From Bradyrhizobium sp. Tv2a-2 (GTDB lineage: Bacteria; Pseudomonadota; Alphaproteobacteria; Rhizobiales; Xanthobacteraceae), in NCBI RefSeq assembly GCF_000472425.1, contig NZ_AXAI01000002.1, forward strand, positions 410,748 to 474,747: 64,000 nucleotides of DNA, given 5' to 3'. This document shows positions 51,491 to 60,056 of the stretch, in pieces (the first letter of the stretch is position 1; each line of letters starts with the position of its first letter). Both the position numbers and the translations under genes were made by a program. The notes under the pieces are model-generated. The model made no database searches. It was not told the origin of the DNA and saw nothing but the letters and a program-made list of their open reading frames with translations.

Positions 51491-52495
51491 TCAAACCGGC
51501 TTGATGCCGGCCTTCACAATGATGTCACGCCATTTCGGCACTTCGTCCTCGATCCGCTTCCGCATGCCATCGGGACCGTTGGCCAGCACTTCGAAGCCGT
51601 CCTTGCGCAATTGTTCGGCAACCTCGGGCCTTCGGAGAATTTCGGTCGATTTGGCGGCGAGCTGTCGGACGATGTCGGGTGGCGTCTTCGCAGGCGCGAG
51701 AAAGCCCTGGAACGTGTCCGAAACGAAATCCTTGTAGCCAAGCTCGATCATGGTCGGCACATTTGGCAGGTCGAACCATCGGCTGGTGCCGGTAACGGCC
51801 AGCGCCTTTAGCGCGCCGGCCTCGATATGCGGATGCGCCGGCGGCAATGCGGCGACCGCAATCTGTGTCGTGCCGCTCAGGACGGCCTGGACCGCCGGAC
51901 CTGCGCCCGAGAACGGCACATGCGTCATCTCGATTCCGGCGATGATCTTGAGCAGTTCGCCTGTCAGATGCGGGGTCGTGCCGATGCCGGGGCTGGCATA
52001 ATTGAGCTCGCTCGGATGGTCCTTGGCACGCGCAACGAGCTCGGCGATCGAATTTATGCCCTGCTTCGGATCGACCAGGATGACGTTGGGCGAAGTGCCG
52101 AGTTCGGCAATGGGCGCGAAATCCTTGTAGGCGTCATAGGGCGTCTTGGCATAGAGCCCGGGATTGACAACATAGGCGCTCGAGGTGAGCAGGAGCGTAT
52201 AGCCGTCCGGCTCAGCATGGGCGGCAATGCCCATTCCGATGTTGCCGCCGGCGCCGGGGCGATTCTCGATCACCACCGTGCCGCTGATCGCCTCGCCAAG
52301 ATGATTGGCAAGGATCCGCGCCATGATATCGGTCGGGCCGGCCGGCGCAAATGGCACGATGATCTTGACGGGATGGTCGGGGTAGCCGGCCGCCCTCGCA
52401 GGCGCCAGGCCAAATCTTACGCTCGCAGCAGCGCCTGCGAGAACACCGGCGGCGCGGAACACCTCGCGCCGCGACGGACGTATTGGATCGCCCAT
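51491..52495 (-). CDS. Bug/TctC family tripartite tricarboxylate transporter binding protein
   Basis: 334 residues from the ATG at 52495; upstream frame extension to 52597 lacks family similarity. The N-terminus is twin-arginine-like (SRREVFRAAG) and ends near PARAAG. Then GYPDHPVKIIVPFAPAGPTDI, ENRPGAGGNIG, ASPGIGTTPHL and THVPFSGAGP mark it as a Bug protein. No TctA/B partner is present. It lies between the cyclase-family gene and the amidohydrolase gene, all on the minus strand, and may deliver their carboxylic substrate. Confidence 0.88.
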   Translation of the reverse strand: MGDPIRPSRREVFRAAGVLAGAAASVRFGLAPARAAGYPDHPVKIIVPFAPAGPTDIMARILANHLGEAISGTVVIENRPGAGGNIGMGIAAHAEPDGYTLLLTSSAYVVNPGLYAKTPYDAYKDFAPIAELGTSPNVILVDPKQGINSIAELVARAKDHPSELNYASPGIGTTPHLTGELLKIIAGIEMTHVPFSGAGPAVQAVLSGTTQIAVAALPPAHPHIEAGALKALAVTGTSRWFDLPNVPTMIELGYKDFVSDTFQGFLAPAKTPPDIVRQLAAKSTEILRRPEVAEQLRKDGFEVLANGPDGMRKRIEDEVPKWRDIIVKAGIKPV

Positions 52496-52577
52496 CCTGC
52501 ACCTCCCTGACTTGATCGCCCGGCTCGTGCCGGGTCTGTTCTTCGCGCTGCGACCGGCGGCGCGGGCCGACCCTATA

Positions 52578-53264
52578 TCACATGTCGAATACCGCAACAG
52601 CGCGGATCGGGGAGGCCGTGCCCTCGCGCATTTTCATCGGCAGGCCGATAAAAGTGAACCGGCCCCGGCCGAGCAGGGTCTCCAGATTGCACAGGCTCTC
52701 GATATGGGTGATGTCGAGATCGAGGCAGGCCTTGTGCACCAGCAGGTTGACGTCGCCCATCGGGCCCGGCCGCATCGAGTCGATGCCGAAATGCACAACC
52801 CCCTGGCGGGCAAGCCATTCGGTTGCAGCGACATTCACGCCGGAATTGTCCGTTGCATAGTCCTTGCCTGGAAAGGTGCGGGCGTGGTGGCCGGTGCAGA
52901 GCAGAACGGTGCCACCCTTCGGCACGGCGAGTCCTGTCTGTTTCACGGCCGTTTCGAGATCATCAGGCGCAATCTCCGCGCGTGGTGCGATGTGCCGCAA
53001 GTCGAGGCAGATGCCGGGCACGATGCACTTCTCCAGTGGATACTCGTTGATCGGTATGCCGCCCTTGCCGAAATGCCGGGGGGCGTCGATATGGGTGCCA
53101 GCATGGTCGGGCATCGAGATGAACATCGACGACAGCCCCCACACCTGGCCGGATTCGGCGAAAGCATCCTCGTGGCCTTTCCAGACGCCGTGGATGATCG
53201 GGGGGTGCCCGGGGTAGGTCGGTGCGCGGTGATAGAGTTCGCGACTGAGATCGACGATTTTCAT
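52578..53264 (-). CDS. Cyclase family metal-dependent hydrolase (KynB-like fold)
   Basis: 228 residues from the ATG at 53264 (GAGG upstream); an ATG seven codons earlier is also in frame. The defining metal motif is MPDHAGTHIDAPRHF. Members include bacterial kynurenine formamidase (KynB), isatin hydrolase and polyketide cyclase-like proteins. The acidic/histidine set in LLCTGHHA and FGIDSMRPGP supports activity. It lies between a TRAP transporter operon and a Bug protein gene. Ring opening of a lactam or formamide hydrolysis is plausible; not proven. Confidence 0.86.
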   Translation of the reverse strand: MKIVDLSRELYHRAPTYPGHPPIIHGVWKGHEDAFAESGQVWGLSSMFISMPDHAGTHIDAPRHFGKGGIPINEYPLEKCIVPGICLDLRHIAPRAEIAPDDLETAVKQTGLAVPKGGTVLLCTGHHARTFPGKDYATDNSGVNVAATEWLARQGVVHFGIDSMRPGPMGDVNLLVHKACLDLDITHIESLCNLETLLGRGRFTFIGLPMKMREGTASPIRAVAVFDM

Positions 53265-53297
53265 TTCAAGAAGCCTCTGACCCAAGAGGCCCGCAGG

Positions 53298-54587
53298 CTA
53301 ACGCAACACATGGCCGGGCAGCCAGAGCGATATTGCAGGGATGTAGGTCACGAACATCAGGACTACGAACATCACCGCATAGAACGGCCAGATCTTGCGC
53401 ATGACCTGTTCGATCGTCACCTTGCCGACCGCGCAGCCGACGAACAGGATCGAGCCGACCGGCGGATGGCACAGCCCGATGCCGAGATTGAGCAGCATGA
53501 TCATGCCGAAATGAACCGGGTTGACGCCGAAATTCTGCATCACCGGCAGCAGGATCGGCGTCGCGATCAGGATCGACGGCGCCATGTCCACCAGCGTGCC
53601 GAGTAGCAGCAGCAGCACGTTGATGAGGAACAGGATGACGTATTTGTTGCTGGAGATGGACAGGAAGAACGCCGTCATCTTCGCCGGCATCTGCGTCAAA
53701 GCCATGATGTAGCCGACGCTGGAGGCGCATGCGATCAGGGTCATCACCATCGCAACCGTGCGCAGTGTCCGGTGCAGCAGCACGGGCAGGTCGCGCCAGC
53801 GATAGTCGCGGTAGATGAACATGGTGACGAAGAACGCCCAGAGGCAGGCCACCGCGCCGGCCTCGATGGCGGTGAAGATGCCGCCCAGGATGCCGCCAAG
53901 AATGATGACGAGGGTGATCAGGCCCCAGGCCGCATCGATGCAAATGCGCAGCGCGTCCTTGACCGGCACCATCTGTCCCCGCGGATGGCGTTCGCGGTAG
54001 GCGATCACGACGCAGAGGATGATCAGCGAGAGGCCGAGCAGGAGCCCCGGGAAAACGCCCGCCATGAACAAGGCGCTGATCGAGATCGTCCCCCCGGTGG
54101 CGAGGGAATACAGCACCGCATTGTGGCTCGGCGGCACCAGCAGCGCCTGCACCGAGGAGGTGATGGTGAGGTTGGTCGCGAACACACGCGGATAGCCCGC
54201 GCGCTCCATCTGCGGGATCATCACCGAGCCGATCGCCGAGGTGTCGGCAACCGCCGAGCCCGAGATGCCGCTGAGAAACGTCGTCGCCAGCACATTGACG
54301 ATCGAGAGCCCGCCGCGCAGGCGGGTGAAGCCGACCAGCACGTCGGCAAAGGCGACCAGTCGCCGCGCCATGCCGCCTTCGGCCATGATCGCGCCGGCGA
54401 GCACGAAGAAGGGAATGGTCAGCATGGCCACCTTGCTGACGCCGTCCGAAATCTTCAGCATCAAGGCTTCTAACGGGATGCCAATCGAGAGCGCGCCGGC
54501 GATGGCTGCCATCGCCAGCGAATAGGCGATGGGCATGCCGATCAAGAAGCAGAACGCCATCGTCGCGAGCAGGATGAAGATATCCAT
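53298..54587 (-). CDS. dctM: TRAP transporter large permease subunit DctM
   Basis: 429 residues, hydrophobic throughout with about twelve helices. Family landmarks are FLIGMPIAYSLAMAAIAGAL, the ATTFLSGISGSAVADTSAIGSVMIP signature and VPPSHNAVLYSL. It forms the ion-coupled channel of a tripartite ATP-independent transporter with DctQ and DctP, encoded next to it. Lies 33 bases upstream of the cyclase gene on the same strand. Confidence 0.93.
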   Translation of the reverse strand: MDIFILLATMAFCFLIGMPIAYSLAMAAIAGALSIGIPLEALMLKISDGVSKVAMLTIPFFVLAGAIMAEGGMARRLVAFADVLVGFTRLRGGLSIVNVLATTFLSGISGSAVADTSAIGSVMIPQMERAGYPRVFATNLTITSSVQALLVPPSHNAVLYSLATGGTISISALFMAGVFPGLLLGLSLIILCVVIAYRERHPRGQMVPVKDALRICIDAAWGLITLVIILGGILGGIFTAIEAGAVACLWAFFVTMFIYRDYRWRDLPVLLHRTLRTVAMVMTLIACASSVGYIMALTQMPAKMTAFFLSISSNKYVILFLINVLLLLLGTLVDMAPSILIATPILLPVMQNFGVNPVHFGMIMLLNLGIGLCHPPVGSILFVGCAVGKVTIEQVMRKIWPFYAVMFVVLMFVTYIPAISLWLPGHVLR

Positions 54588-54630
54588 TGTTGTCTACCGG
54601 CTCTCTCTTTCGGTCTTCTCTCGTGCCTGA

Positions 54631-55146
54631 TCAGTCGAAGGACGGGGCTTCGGAGCCGTGCGTAATCGGATCGGGCGGGAGCCCCAGGAAAATCCGCTCG
54701 ATGATGAACAGCAGCAGGCAGAACCCGCCGATCGGGATCGGCAGATAGGTGATGCCGACCGACAGGAAGGGGAAATCGGCGATGGTGTTGTGCCAGGTCA
54801 CCTCGACCAGCCGCTCGCCCCAGATGATCATGAACAGCGCAATCACCGCCATCAGCAGCTGGACCAGCAGGTCGAGCAGCCGCCGCCCGGCTGGCGGCAG
54901 CTTGTTGGCGAAATAGGCGACGTTCATGTGCAGGTTGAGCCGGTAGGCGGCGGCGGCGCCAATGAAGGTCAGCACGATGGTGAGGAGGATTGCAAGCGGC
55001 TCAGGCCAGGACGCCGCGCTGTTGAGCACATAGCGGGTGAAGACCGCGTAGGGGATGACGGCGGAGATCAGCACCAGCGCCGTGGTGCCGACCACCACGC
55101 ATGCGAGGTAGAGATAATCCATCGTCCGGCGAAACAGTCCCGCCAT
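54631..55146 (-). CDS. dctQ: TRAP transporter small permease subunit DctQ
   Basis: 171 residues from the ATG at 55146, preceded by GGGAGG; the frame runs upstream but the extension is not membrane-like. Four hydrophobic helices and the conserved AVFTRYVLNSAASWPEPLA segment identify DctQ. Required for assembly of the TRAP permease. Its start is 35 bases after the DctP stop. Confidence 0.9.
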   Translation of the reverse strand: MAGLFRRTMDYLYLACVVVGTTALVLISAVIPYAVFTRYVLNSAASWPEPLAILLTIVLTFIGAAAAYRLNLHMNVAYFANKLPPAGRRLLDLLVQLLMAVIALFMIIWGERLVEVTWHNTIADFPFLSVGITYLPIPIGGFCLLLFIIERIFLGLPPDPITHGSEAPSFD

Positions 55147-55181
55147 TCCAAACGCCTCCCGATGTGATTTGCGTTCCGCGA

Positions 55182-56180
55182 TCAGATCGCCTGGATGCGC
55201 TTGATCATGTCCTGGTATTTCGGGCCGTATTTGTCCCACACCGGCTTCACCGCCGCCTGGAACGGCGCCTTGTCGGCGATCTCGACGATCTCGCAGCCCG
55301 CGGTCTTGGCCTTGTCCATCGCCTGCTGCTCATATTTCTTCCACAGCTCGCGCTCTTCGAACTGCGCCTCGCGGGCGAATTTCTTGATCAGGTTCTGATC
55401 GTCGGCCGACAGCGCCGTCCAGGCCCGCTTCGAGAACAGCAGCACCTCAGGGATGACCAGATGCTCGGTCAGCGAATAATATTTCGCCGCCGTGTAGTGA
55501 TTGGAGAACACATAGCTCGGCGGATTGTTCTCGGCGCCGTCGATCACGCCCGTCTGCAGCGAAGAGAAGACCTGGTCATATCCCATGGCGACGCCGTTGC
55601 CGCCGAGCGCGTTCATCATGTCGATGAAGATGGGGTTGCCGATCACGCGGATCTTCAGGCCCTTCAGGTCCGCGACCGTCTTGATCGGCTTCTTGGTGTT
55701 GTAGATCGAGCGCGCGCCGGCATCCATCCAGCAGAGCGCGACGAGGTTGGCATTGGCGTTGGCGCTGATCTTGTCGAGCAGCTCCTGGCCGATATCGCCG
55801 TCCATCATCTTCTGCGCATGCGCCATGTTCTTGAACAGGAAGGGCATGTTGACGACGTTGATGTCGTCGACGATCGGCCCCAGCGCGCCGGCCGAGACAC
55901 GCAGCATCTGGATCGCGCCGATCTGCGTCTGCTCGATGGTCTCCTTCTCGCCGCCGAGCTGGGCGGACGGATACATCTGCACCGTCAGCCGCCCATTGGT
56001 CGCGGCCTCCAGCTTCTTGCCAAGGCTTTCGGTGGCGGCAACCGTCGGATAGCCGGCGGGCTGGACGTCGGAAGCCTTGAAGCTGGCCTTTGATTGAGCG
56101 AGGGCTATCGAGAACGGCGCGGAGCTCGCCGCCGCTGTCGCCAATCCGGCTGTCAGTCTGATGAAGTCGCGGCGTTTCAT
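55182..56180 (-). CDS. dctP: TRAP transporter substrate-binding protein DctP
   Basis: 332 residues, ATG preceded by GGAGGATATT. The N-terminus is twin-arginine (KRRDFIRLTAG) and cleaves near ALAQSK. Mature motifs include YPTVAATESLGKKLEAAT, YPSAQLGGEKE and the central WMDAGARSIYNTKKPIKTVADLKGLKIRV segment with the family's ligand-binding arginine. Ligands are C4-dicarboxylates, sialic or aromatic acids. First transport gene of a run continuing into dctQ, dctM and the cyclase gene; regulated presumably by the adjacent GntR protein. Confidence 0.92.
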   Translation of the reverse strand: MKRRDFIRLTAGLATAAASSAPFSIALAQSKASFKASDVQPAGYPTVAATESLGKKLEAATNGRLTVQMYPSAQLGGEKETIEQTQIGAIQMLRVSAGALGPIVDDINVVNMPFLFKNMAHAQKMMDGDIGQELLDKISANANANLVALCWMDAGARSIYNTKKPIKTVADLKGLKIRVIGNPIFIDMMNALGGNGVAMGYDQVFSSLQTGVIDGAENNPPSYVFSNHYTAAKYYSLTEHLVIPEVLLFSKRAWTALSADDQNLIKKFAREAQFEERELWKKYEQQAMDKAKTAGCEIVEIADKAPFQAAVKPVWDKYGPKYQDMIKRIQAI

Positions 56181-56246
56181 AATATCCTCCCACTCTCGCT
56201 TTGTTTGAACTGAACGGACCGCGCGTTTCGCGCCCCCGTATCGTCG

Positions 56247-57002
56247 TCAGGCTTGCTGGTCGAAAAACTCCGGATTGGTGTGCCGGGTCGCGGAGATGTC
56301 GTGCAGCAGGCGCACCAGGTGCTTCTCCATGGCGACGCGAGCCGCAGCCGGATCATGCGCCTCGATCGCCGCCAGGATCGGCTCATGCTCCGCGATCACC
56401 TGTGTCATGCGCCCGGCAACCGGCAGCGTCAGCCGGCGATAGCGGTCGACATGAACCTTGACCTGCAGGATCAGCCGCCAGATGCCGGGATAGCCGGCGA
56501 TCTCCGCGATGCTTGAATGAAAGGCTTCGTCCGCCTGGTGAAAGCCCTCGCGGTCCCTGGCCGCATCCGCCTCGCGCTGGCGCTGCACGATGGCCTGCAG
56601 ATTCATGATCTGGCTCGGTGTCGCACGCTGCGCCGCCATGCCTGCGGTGGTTTCCTCCAGCGCCTTGCGGACGATGATCGCTTCCGGGAGCGCGGCAAGC
56701 GGAATGCGCGAGACGAAGATTCCGGACTGCGGAAAAATGTCGACCAGACCTTCGTCGGCCAACTTGAGAATGGCCTCGCGCACCGGCGTGCGGCTCAAGC
56801 CGTAGGAGAGGGCGATCTCGGCTTCGGAGATCGGCTCGCCCGGGCGCCTTTGCAGCGACACCAGCTCCTCACGCAGCTCGGAATAGATCCGCGACGACGC
56901 CGTCGTCCGGCGCGGCCGCCCACCACGACGGATCTTGCTGGGCGACTTGCCGGGGGAGCGGGCGGCGGCTGCCGCTTTCTTGCTGGTCGTGCGTGCACGC
57001 AT
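56247..57002 (-). CDS. GntR family transcriptional regulator, FCD (FadR C-terminal) subgroup
   Basis: 251 residues from the ATG at 57002; the in-frame region upstream crosses the palindromic operator and is rejected. The N-terminal 35 residues are basic and low in complexity, then the winged helix PISEAEIALSYGLSRTPVREAI follows. The all-helical FCD domain (about 120-240) holds the usual metal-ligand pattern, with D and H in FHQADEAFHSSI and further histidines in AEHEPIL and EKHLVRLLHD. Such proteins sense carboxylic acids. It likely binds the perfect palindrome at 57016-57029 and controls both the TRAP/cyclase genes and the divergent SDR. Confidence 0.88.
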   Translation of the reverse strand: MRARTTSKKAAAAARSPGKSPSKIRRGGRPRRTTASSRIYSELREELVSLQRRPGEPISEAEIALSYGLSRTPVREAILKLADEGLVDIFPQSGIFVSRIPLAALPEAIIVRKALEETTAGMAAQRATPSQIMNLQAIVQRQREADAARDREGFHQADEAFHSSIAEIAGYPGIWRLILQVKVHVDRYRRLTLPVAGRMTQVIAEHEPILAAIEAHDPAAARVAMEKHLVRLLHDISATRHTNPEFFDQQA

Positions 57003-57015
57003 AGCTGTTCTCGTA

Positions 57016-57029
57016 ACTAATATATTAGT
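57016..57029. promoter_or_regulatory. Perfect palindrome, likely GntR operator
   Basis: ACTAATATATTAGT is its own reverse complement. It starts 14 bases upstream of the gntR ATG and 75 bases before the SDR ATG, in the divergent gap, so it can control both genes. Confidence 0.62.
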
Positions 57030-57103
57030 ATATGAACTGGACAGGGTTGGCAAACGAACAAGCAGCACTTTCTATTGTGCGCTGCCGCAACGGGAGTTTT
57101 GGG

Positions 57104-57910
57104 ATGACCGATTATCGCAAGCTGTTTGATCTCACCGGCAAGACCGCGGTCGTGCTCGGTGCAGCCTCGGGTATCGGCAAATCGTCGGCGGAAGCGCTGG
57201 CCGCGCTCGGTGCCAGCGTGTTGTGTGCCGACTGGTCGCTGGACGGGGCGCAGGAAACGGTCAGCGCCATTCGCGCAAGCGGCGGCTCCGCCGACGCCGC
57301 TTCCTGCGATGCCGCGAGCGCCGCCGATGTCGCATCGCTAGCGAAGATAGCGAGGCAGATATTTCCGCGGCTCGACATTGCAGTGACGACGCCGGGCCTG
57401 AACATCCGCAAGACCATCCTCGATTACACCGAGGAGGATCTGGACCGCGTCATCAACCTCAACATCAAGGGCACGGTGTGGTTCTTCCAGGCCTTCGGCC
57501 GCATCATGGTCGAGCAGAAAGTCGGCAGTCTGATCGCTTGCTCCTCGGTGCGTGCCGTGACCATCGAGCCGGGGCTTGCGGTCTACGGCTCGACCAAGGC
57601 CGCGATCGGACTATTGGTGCAGGGCTTTGCCTCCGAGGTCGGCCGCCATGGCGTGCGCGTCAACGCCATCGCGCCGAGCATTGTCGAGACTGCGTTGACC
57701 GCGCCGTTCAAGCAGCGGCCTGATATCTACAATCTCTATGCCGGGCACACGGTGTTCAATCGCTGGAGCAGCGCGGACGAGGTCGCCACCGCCGTTGCCT
57801 ATCTTGCTTCGGACGCGGCAAGCTATGTCAGCGGCAGCACGCTGTTCGTCGACGGCGGCTGGACCGCGGTCGACGGCCCGCCGACGGGGCTGACGCAGTT
57901 GGCGAAATAG
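57104..57910 (+). CDS. Short-chain dehydrogenase/reductase (SDR)
   Basis: 268 residues from the ATG at 57104 (GGGAG eight bases upstream); an ATG at 57032 is in frame but lies next to the operator. The cofactor motif is GAASGIG, the asparagine-loop variant is TTPGLN in place of NAG, the catalytic serine is in ACSSVRA and the tyrosine-lysine pair in VYGSTKAA. The C-terminal SGSTLFVDGGWTAV is standard. It likely oxidises or reduces a substrate brought in by the TRAP transporter; both are tied by the GntR palindrome. Confidence 0.88.
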   Translation: MTDYRKLFDLTGKTAVVLGAASGIGKSSAEALAALGASVLCADWSLDGAQETVSAIRASGGSADAASCDAASAADVASLAKIARQIFPRLDIAVTTPGLNIRKTILDYTEEDLDRVINLNIKGTVWFFQAFGRIMVEQKVGSLIACSSVRAVTIEPGLAVYGSTKAAIGLLVQGFASEVGRHGVRVNAIAPSIVETALTAPFKQRPDIYNLYAGHTVFNRWSSADEVATAVAYLASDAASYVSGSTLFVDGGWTAVDGPPTGLTQLAK

Positions 57911-58286
57911 CAGGCCGCCCGCTGCAACCTGACTGCAACGCTTCCGGATTGACCGGTCGGGGACATGAGTGCTGTTGCAGACAGCGAGCGCATGGACACG
58001 TGATGCTTGGCACGTCGCTCCGCGTGCGCGCGTCACGGTCAGACGAGACTGTCGGCAGCGACGATCGATCGCCTGAAGCGCGATCGATCAGCTGACGGCT
58101 ATCTCAGTCGAAGCTGATGTTCCGGCCCAATCCAGTCACAAAGGTTTGAGTCCGCCGTGTTGGTGCAAATGCGGATTGCATGCGTTTCAACACGAGTTGC
58201 CGTTATAAATATCCAGGCATAACGGTGTGAAACGAGCTGGGCCTGCGGTTCAGCCCGATGGGCCGGGTGAGAGAACAGAGAGACAA
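57911..58286. other. Intergenic region between the SDR and the PQQ-type dehydrogenase
   Basis: 376 bases with no gene I can support. It holds a perfect ten-base inverted repeat (58063-58089) and, near the 3' end, an AT-richer stretch (58200-58225) that may be the promoter of the dehydrogenase. No RNA gene was seen. Confidence 0.6.
58063..58089. repeat. Perfect inverted repeat
   Basis: GATCGATCGC (58063-58072) and GCGATCGATC (58080-58089) with a seven-base loop. About 150 bases after the SDR stop. There is no following T-run, so it could be a factor-dependent termination or processing hairpin or a protein site. Confidence 0.45.
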
Positions 58287-60032
58287 ATGCCATCAAACGA
58301 GCGCGCGAAGATGCTTCTTCCGTCGGCTGTCCTGGTGCTGCTCACGGTCGCGCCCCATGGCGCCGCCGCCGCAGAATGCCAAAATCAGAACACCGGCATC
58401 ACCCTTTCCCCTGGATTTTGCGCGACAGTCTTTGCCGACAATCTCGGCCACGTCCGTCACCTTGCAGTCAGCAGCGACAATGTCGTTTACGCCAACAGCT
58501 GGAGCGGCCGCTACTACCACAACGACACCCCGCCGGCCGGCGGATTCCTGCTCGCGCTGAAGGACACGACTGGCAGCGGCAAGGCGGACGTCATCCGGCG
58601 CTTTGGCGCGGACCAGTCCGCCGGCGCTGCGGGTGGCACCGGCATCGCGCTCTACAATGGCGCGGTCTATGCCGAACTGAACGACAAGATTGTCCGCTAT
58701 GCGCGTGCGGCGGGCGAGACGGCGCCGGCCAGCAAGCCGGAGACCGTGCTGTCCGGCATGCCGCTGACCGGCGATCATCCGATGCACCCGTTCGTCATCG
58801 ACGCGAAGGGCGACCTGTTCGTCGACCTGGGATCCGCTACCAATGCCTGCCAGTCGGACAATCGCATGCCGCTGTCAAAAGGCCTCGATCCTTGTACCGA
58901 ACTGGAGACGCGGGCTGGCATCTGGCGCTACGACGCCAACAAGACCGGTCAGACCTTCTCCGCGGCCGCGCGGTATGCCACCGGCATCCGCAATGGCGAG
59001 GGGTTCGGGTTCGACAGGGCCGGGCGGCTCTACGTCACGCAGCATGGCCGCGATCAGCTGTCACAGAACTGGCCCAAGCTTTATACGGTCGAGCAGGGCG
59101 TCGAGTTGCCGGCGGAAGAAATTGTCGAGCTGAAGCAGGGCAGCGACTACGGATGGCCGGAATGCTACTATGATCAGGATCAGAAAAAGCTGGTCCTGGC
59201 GCCGGAATATGGCGGCGACGGCAAGACGGTTGGAGTGTGTGCCGGCAAGCAGACGCCGGTCGCCGCCTTTCCCGGCCATTGGGCGCCCAACGACATGCTG
59301 ATCTACACCGGCACGCAGTTTCCCGCGCCTTATCGCGACGGCGCCTTCGTCGCCTTCCACGGTTCGTGGAATCGCGCGCCGCGGGAGCAGGCGGGCTATG
59401 ATGTCGTCTTCCAGCCAATGGCCAACGGCAAGGCAGCGGGAGATTATGTCGTGTTCGCCGACGGCTTTGCCGGCGTGCACAAGGATCCCGGTCGCGCCGC
59501 CTTTCGGCCGAGCGGACTGGCGATGGGGCCGGACGGCTCTCTCTACATTGCTGACGATGTGCATGGCCGCATCTGGCGGGTGACTTATCGTGGCGATGCG
59601 ACGACCGCGCGACTGGCTGCGGCGCCGACGCCCGCCGCGGCATCGGGTCCGGCCGGCACGGCCGTGCCGCCGGAAGGGACCCATGCCGATGCTGGGCGCG
59701 CCACCCTGGCCCTGCCAGTACCACCCGGCGCCAGCAAGGATCAGGTTGCGCTGGGCGACCGCATCTTCCACGGCGAGGTTAGCGACGGCACCTGCAGCGG
59801 ATGTCACGGTCCCGACGCCAAGGGGACGCCGGTCGGCCCCGACCTGACCTCCGGCATCTGGGCATGGGGCGACGGCAGTCTTGCCTCTATCACCAAGACC
59901 GTGACCAACGGCGTGCCGCGTCCGCGCAACTATACCGGCGTCATGCCGCCGAAGGGCGGCGCCGAGCTGTCGGACGCCGACGTTGCGGCGGTGGCGGCCT
60001 ATGTCTGGGCGGTTGGCCACACCAGTCACTGA
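58287..60032 (+). CDS. PQQ-dependent sugar/aldose dehydrogenase-like protein fused to cytochrome c
   Basis: 581 residues from the ATG at 58287 (GAGAG upstream); another ATG at 58311 is possible. After a signal peptide (cleavage near GAAAAEC) comes a beta-propeller of the soluble PQQ glucose or sorbosone dehydrogenase class (about 50-450; GFCATVFADNLGHVRHLAV, GEGFGFDRAGRLYVTQHGRDQL, RPSGLAMGPDGSLYIADD). A low-complexity linker leads to a C-terminal cytochrome c domain with CSGCH haem motif and a methionine in GVMPPKGG. It should pass electrons from an oxidised sugar or alcohol to the respiratory chain in the periplasm. Convergent with the ModA-like gene. Confidence 0.88.
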   Translation: MPSNERAKMLLPSAVLVLLTVAPHGAAAAECQNQNTGITLSPGFCATVFADNLGHVRHLAVSSDNVVYANSWSGRYYHNDTPPAGGFLLALKDTTGSGKADVIRRFGADQSAGAAGGTGIALYNGAVYAELNDKIVRYARAAGETAPASKPETVLSGMPLTGDHPMHPFVIDAKGDLFVDLGSATNACQSDNRMPLSKGLDPCTELETRAGIWRYDANKTGQTFSAAARYATGIRNGEGFGFDRAGRLYVTQHGRDQLSQNWPKLYTVEQGVELPAEEIVELKQGSDYGWPECYYDQDQKKLVLAPEYGGDGKTVGVCAGKQTPVAAFPGHWAPNDMLIYTGTQFPAPYRDGAFVAFHGSWNRAPREQAGYDVVFQPMANGKAAGDYVVFADGFAGVHKDPGRAAFRPSGLAMGPDGSLYIADDVHGRIWRVTYRGDATTARLAAAPTPAAASGPAGTAVPPEGTHADAGRATLALPVPPGASKDQVALGDRIFHGEVSDGTCSGCHGPDAKGTPVGPDLTSGIWAWGDGSLASITKTVTNGVPRPRNYTGVMPPKGGAELSDADVAAVAAYVWAVGHTSH

Positions 60033-60056
60033 GGGAGCCGAGATAGGGCACCGCGC

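Noticed and set aside
55151..55175. AACGC/GCGTT repeat between dctP and dctQ as a fourth binding-protein hairpin
   Set aside because: Only five base pairs with a 15-base loop; not distinguishable from chance.
58006..58022. TGGCAC-like sigma-54 promoter
   Set aside because: The GG to GC spacing is eleven, not ten, bases and the -12 element does not match.
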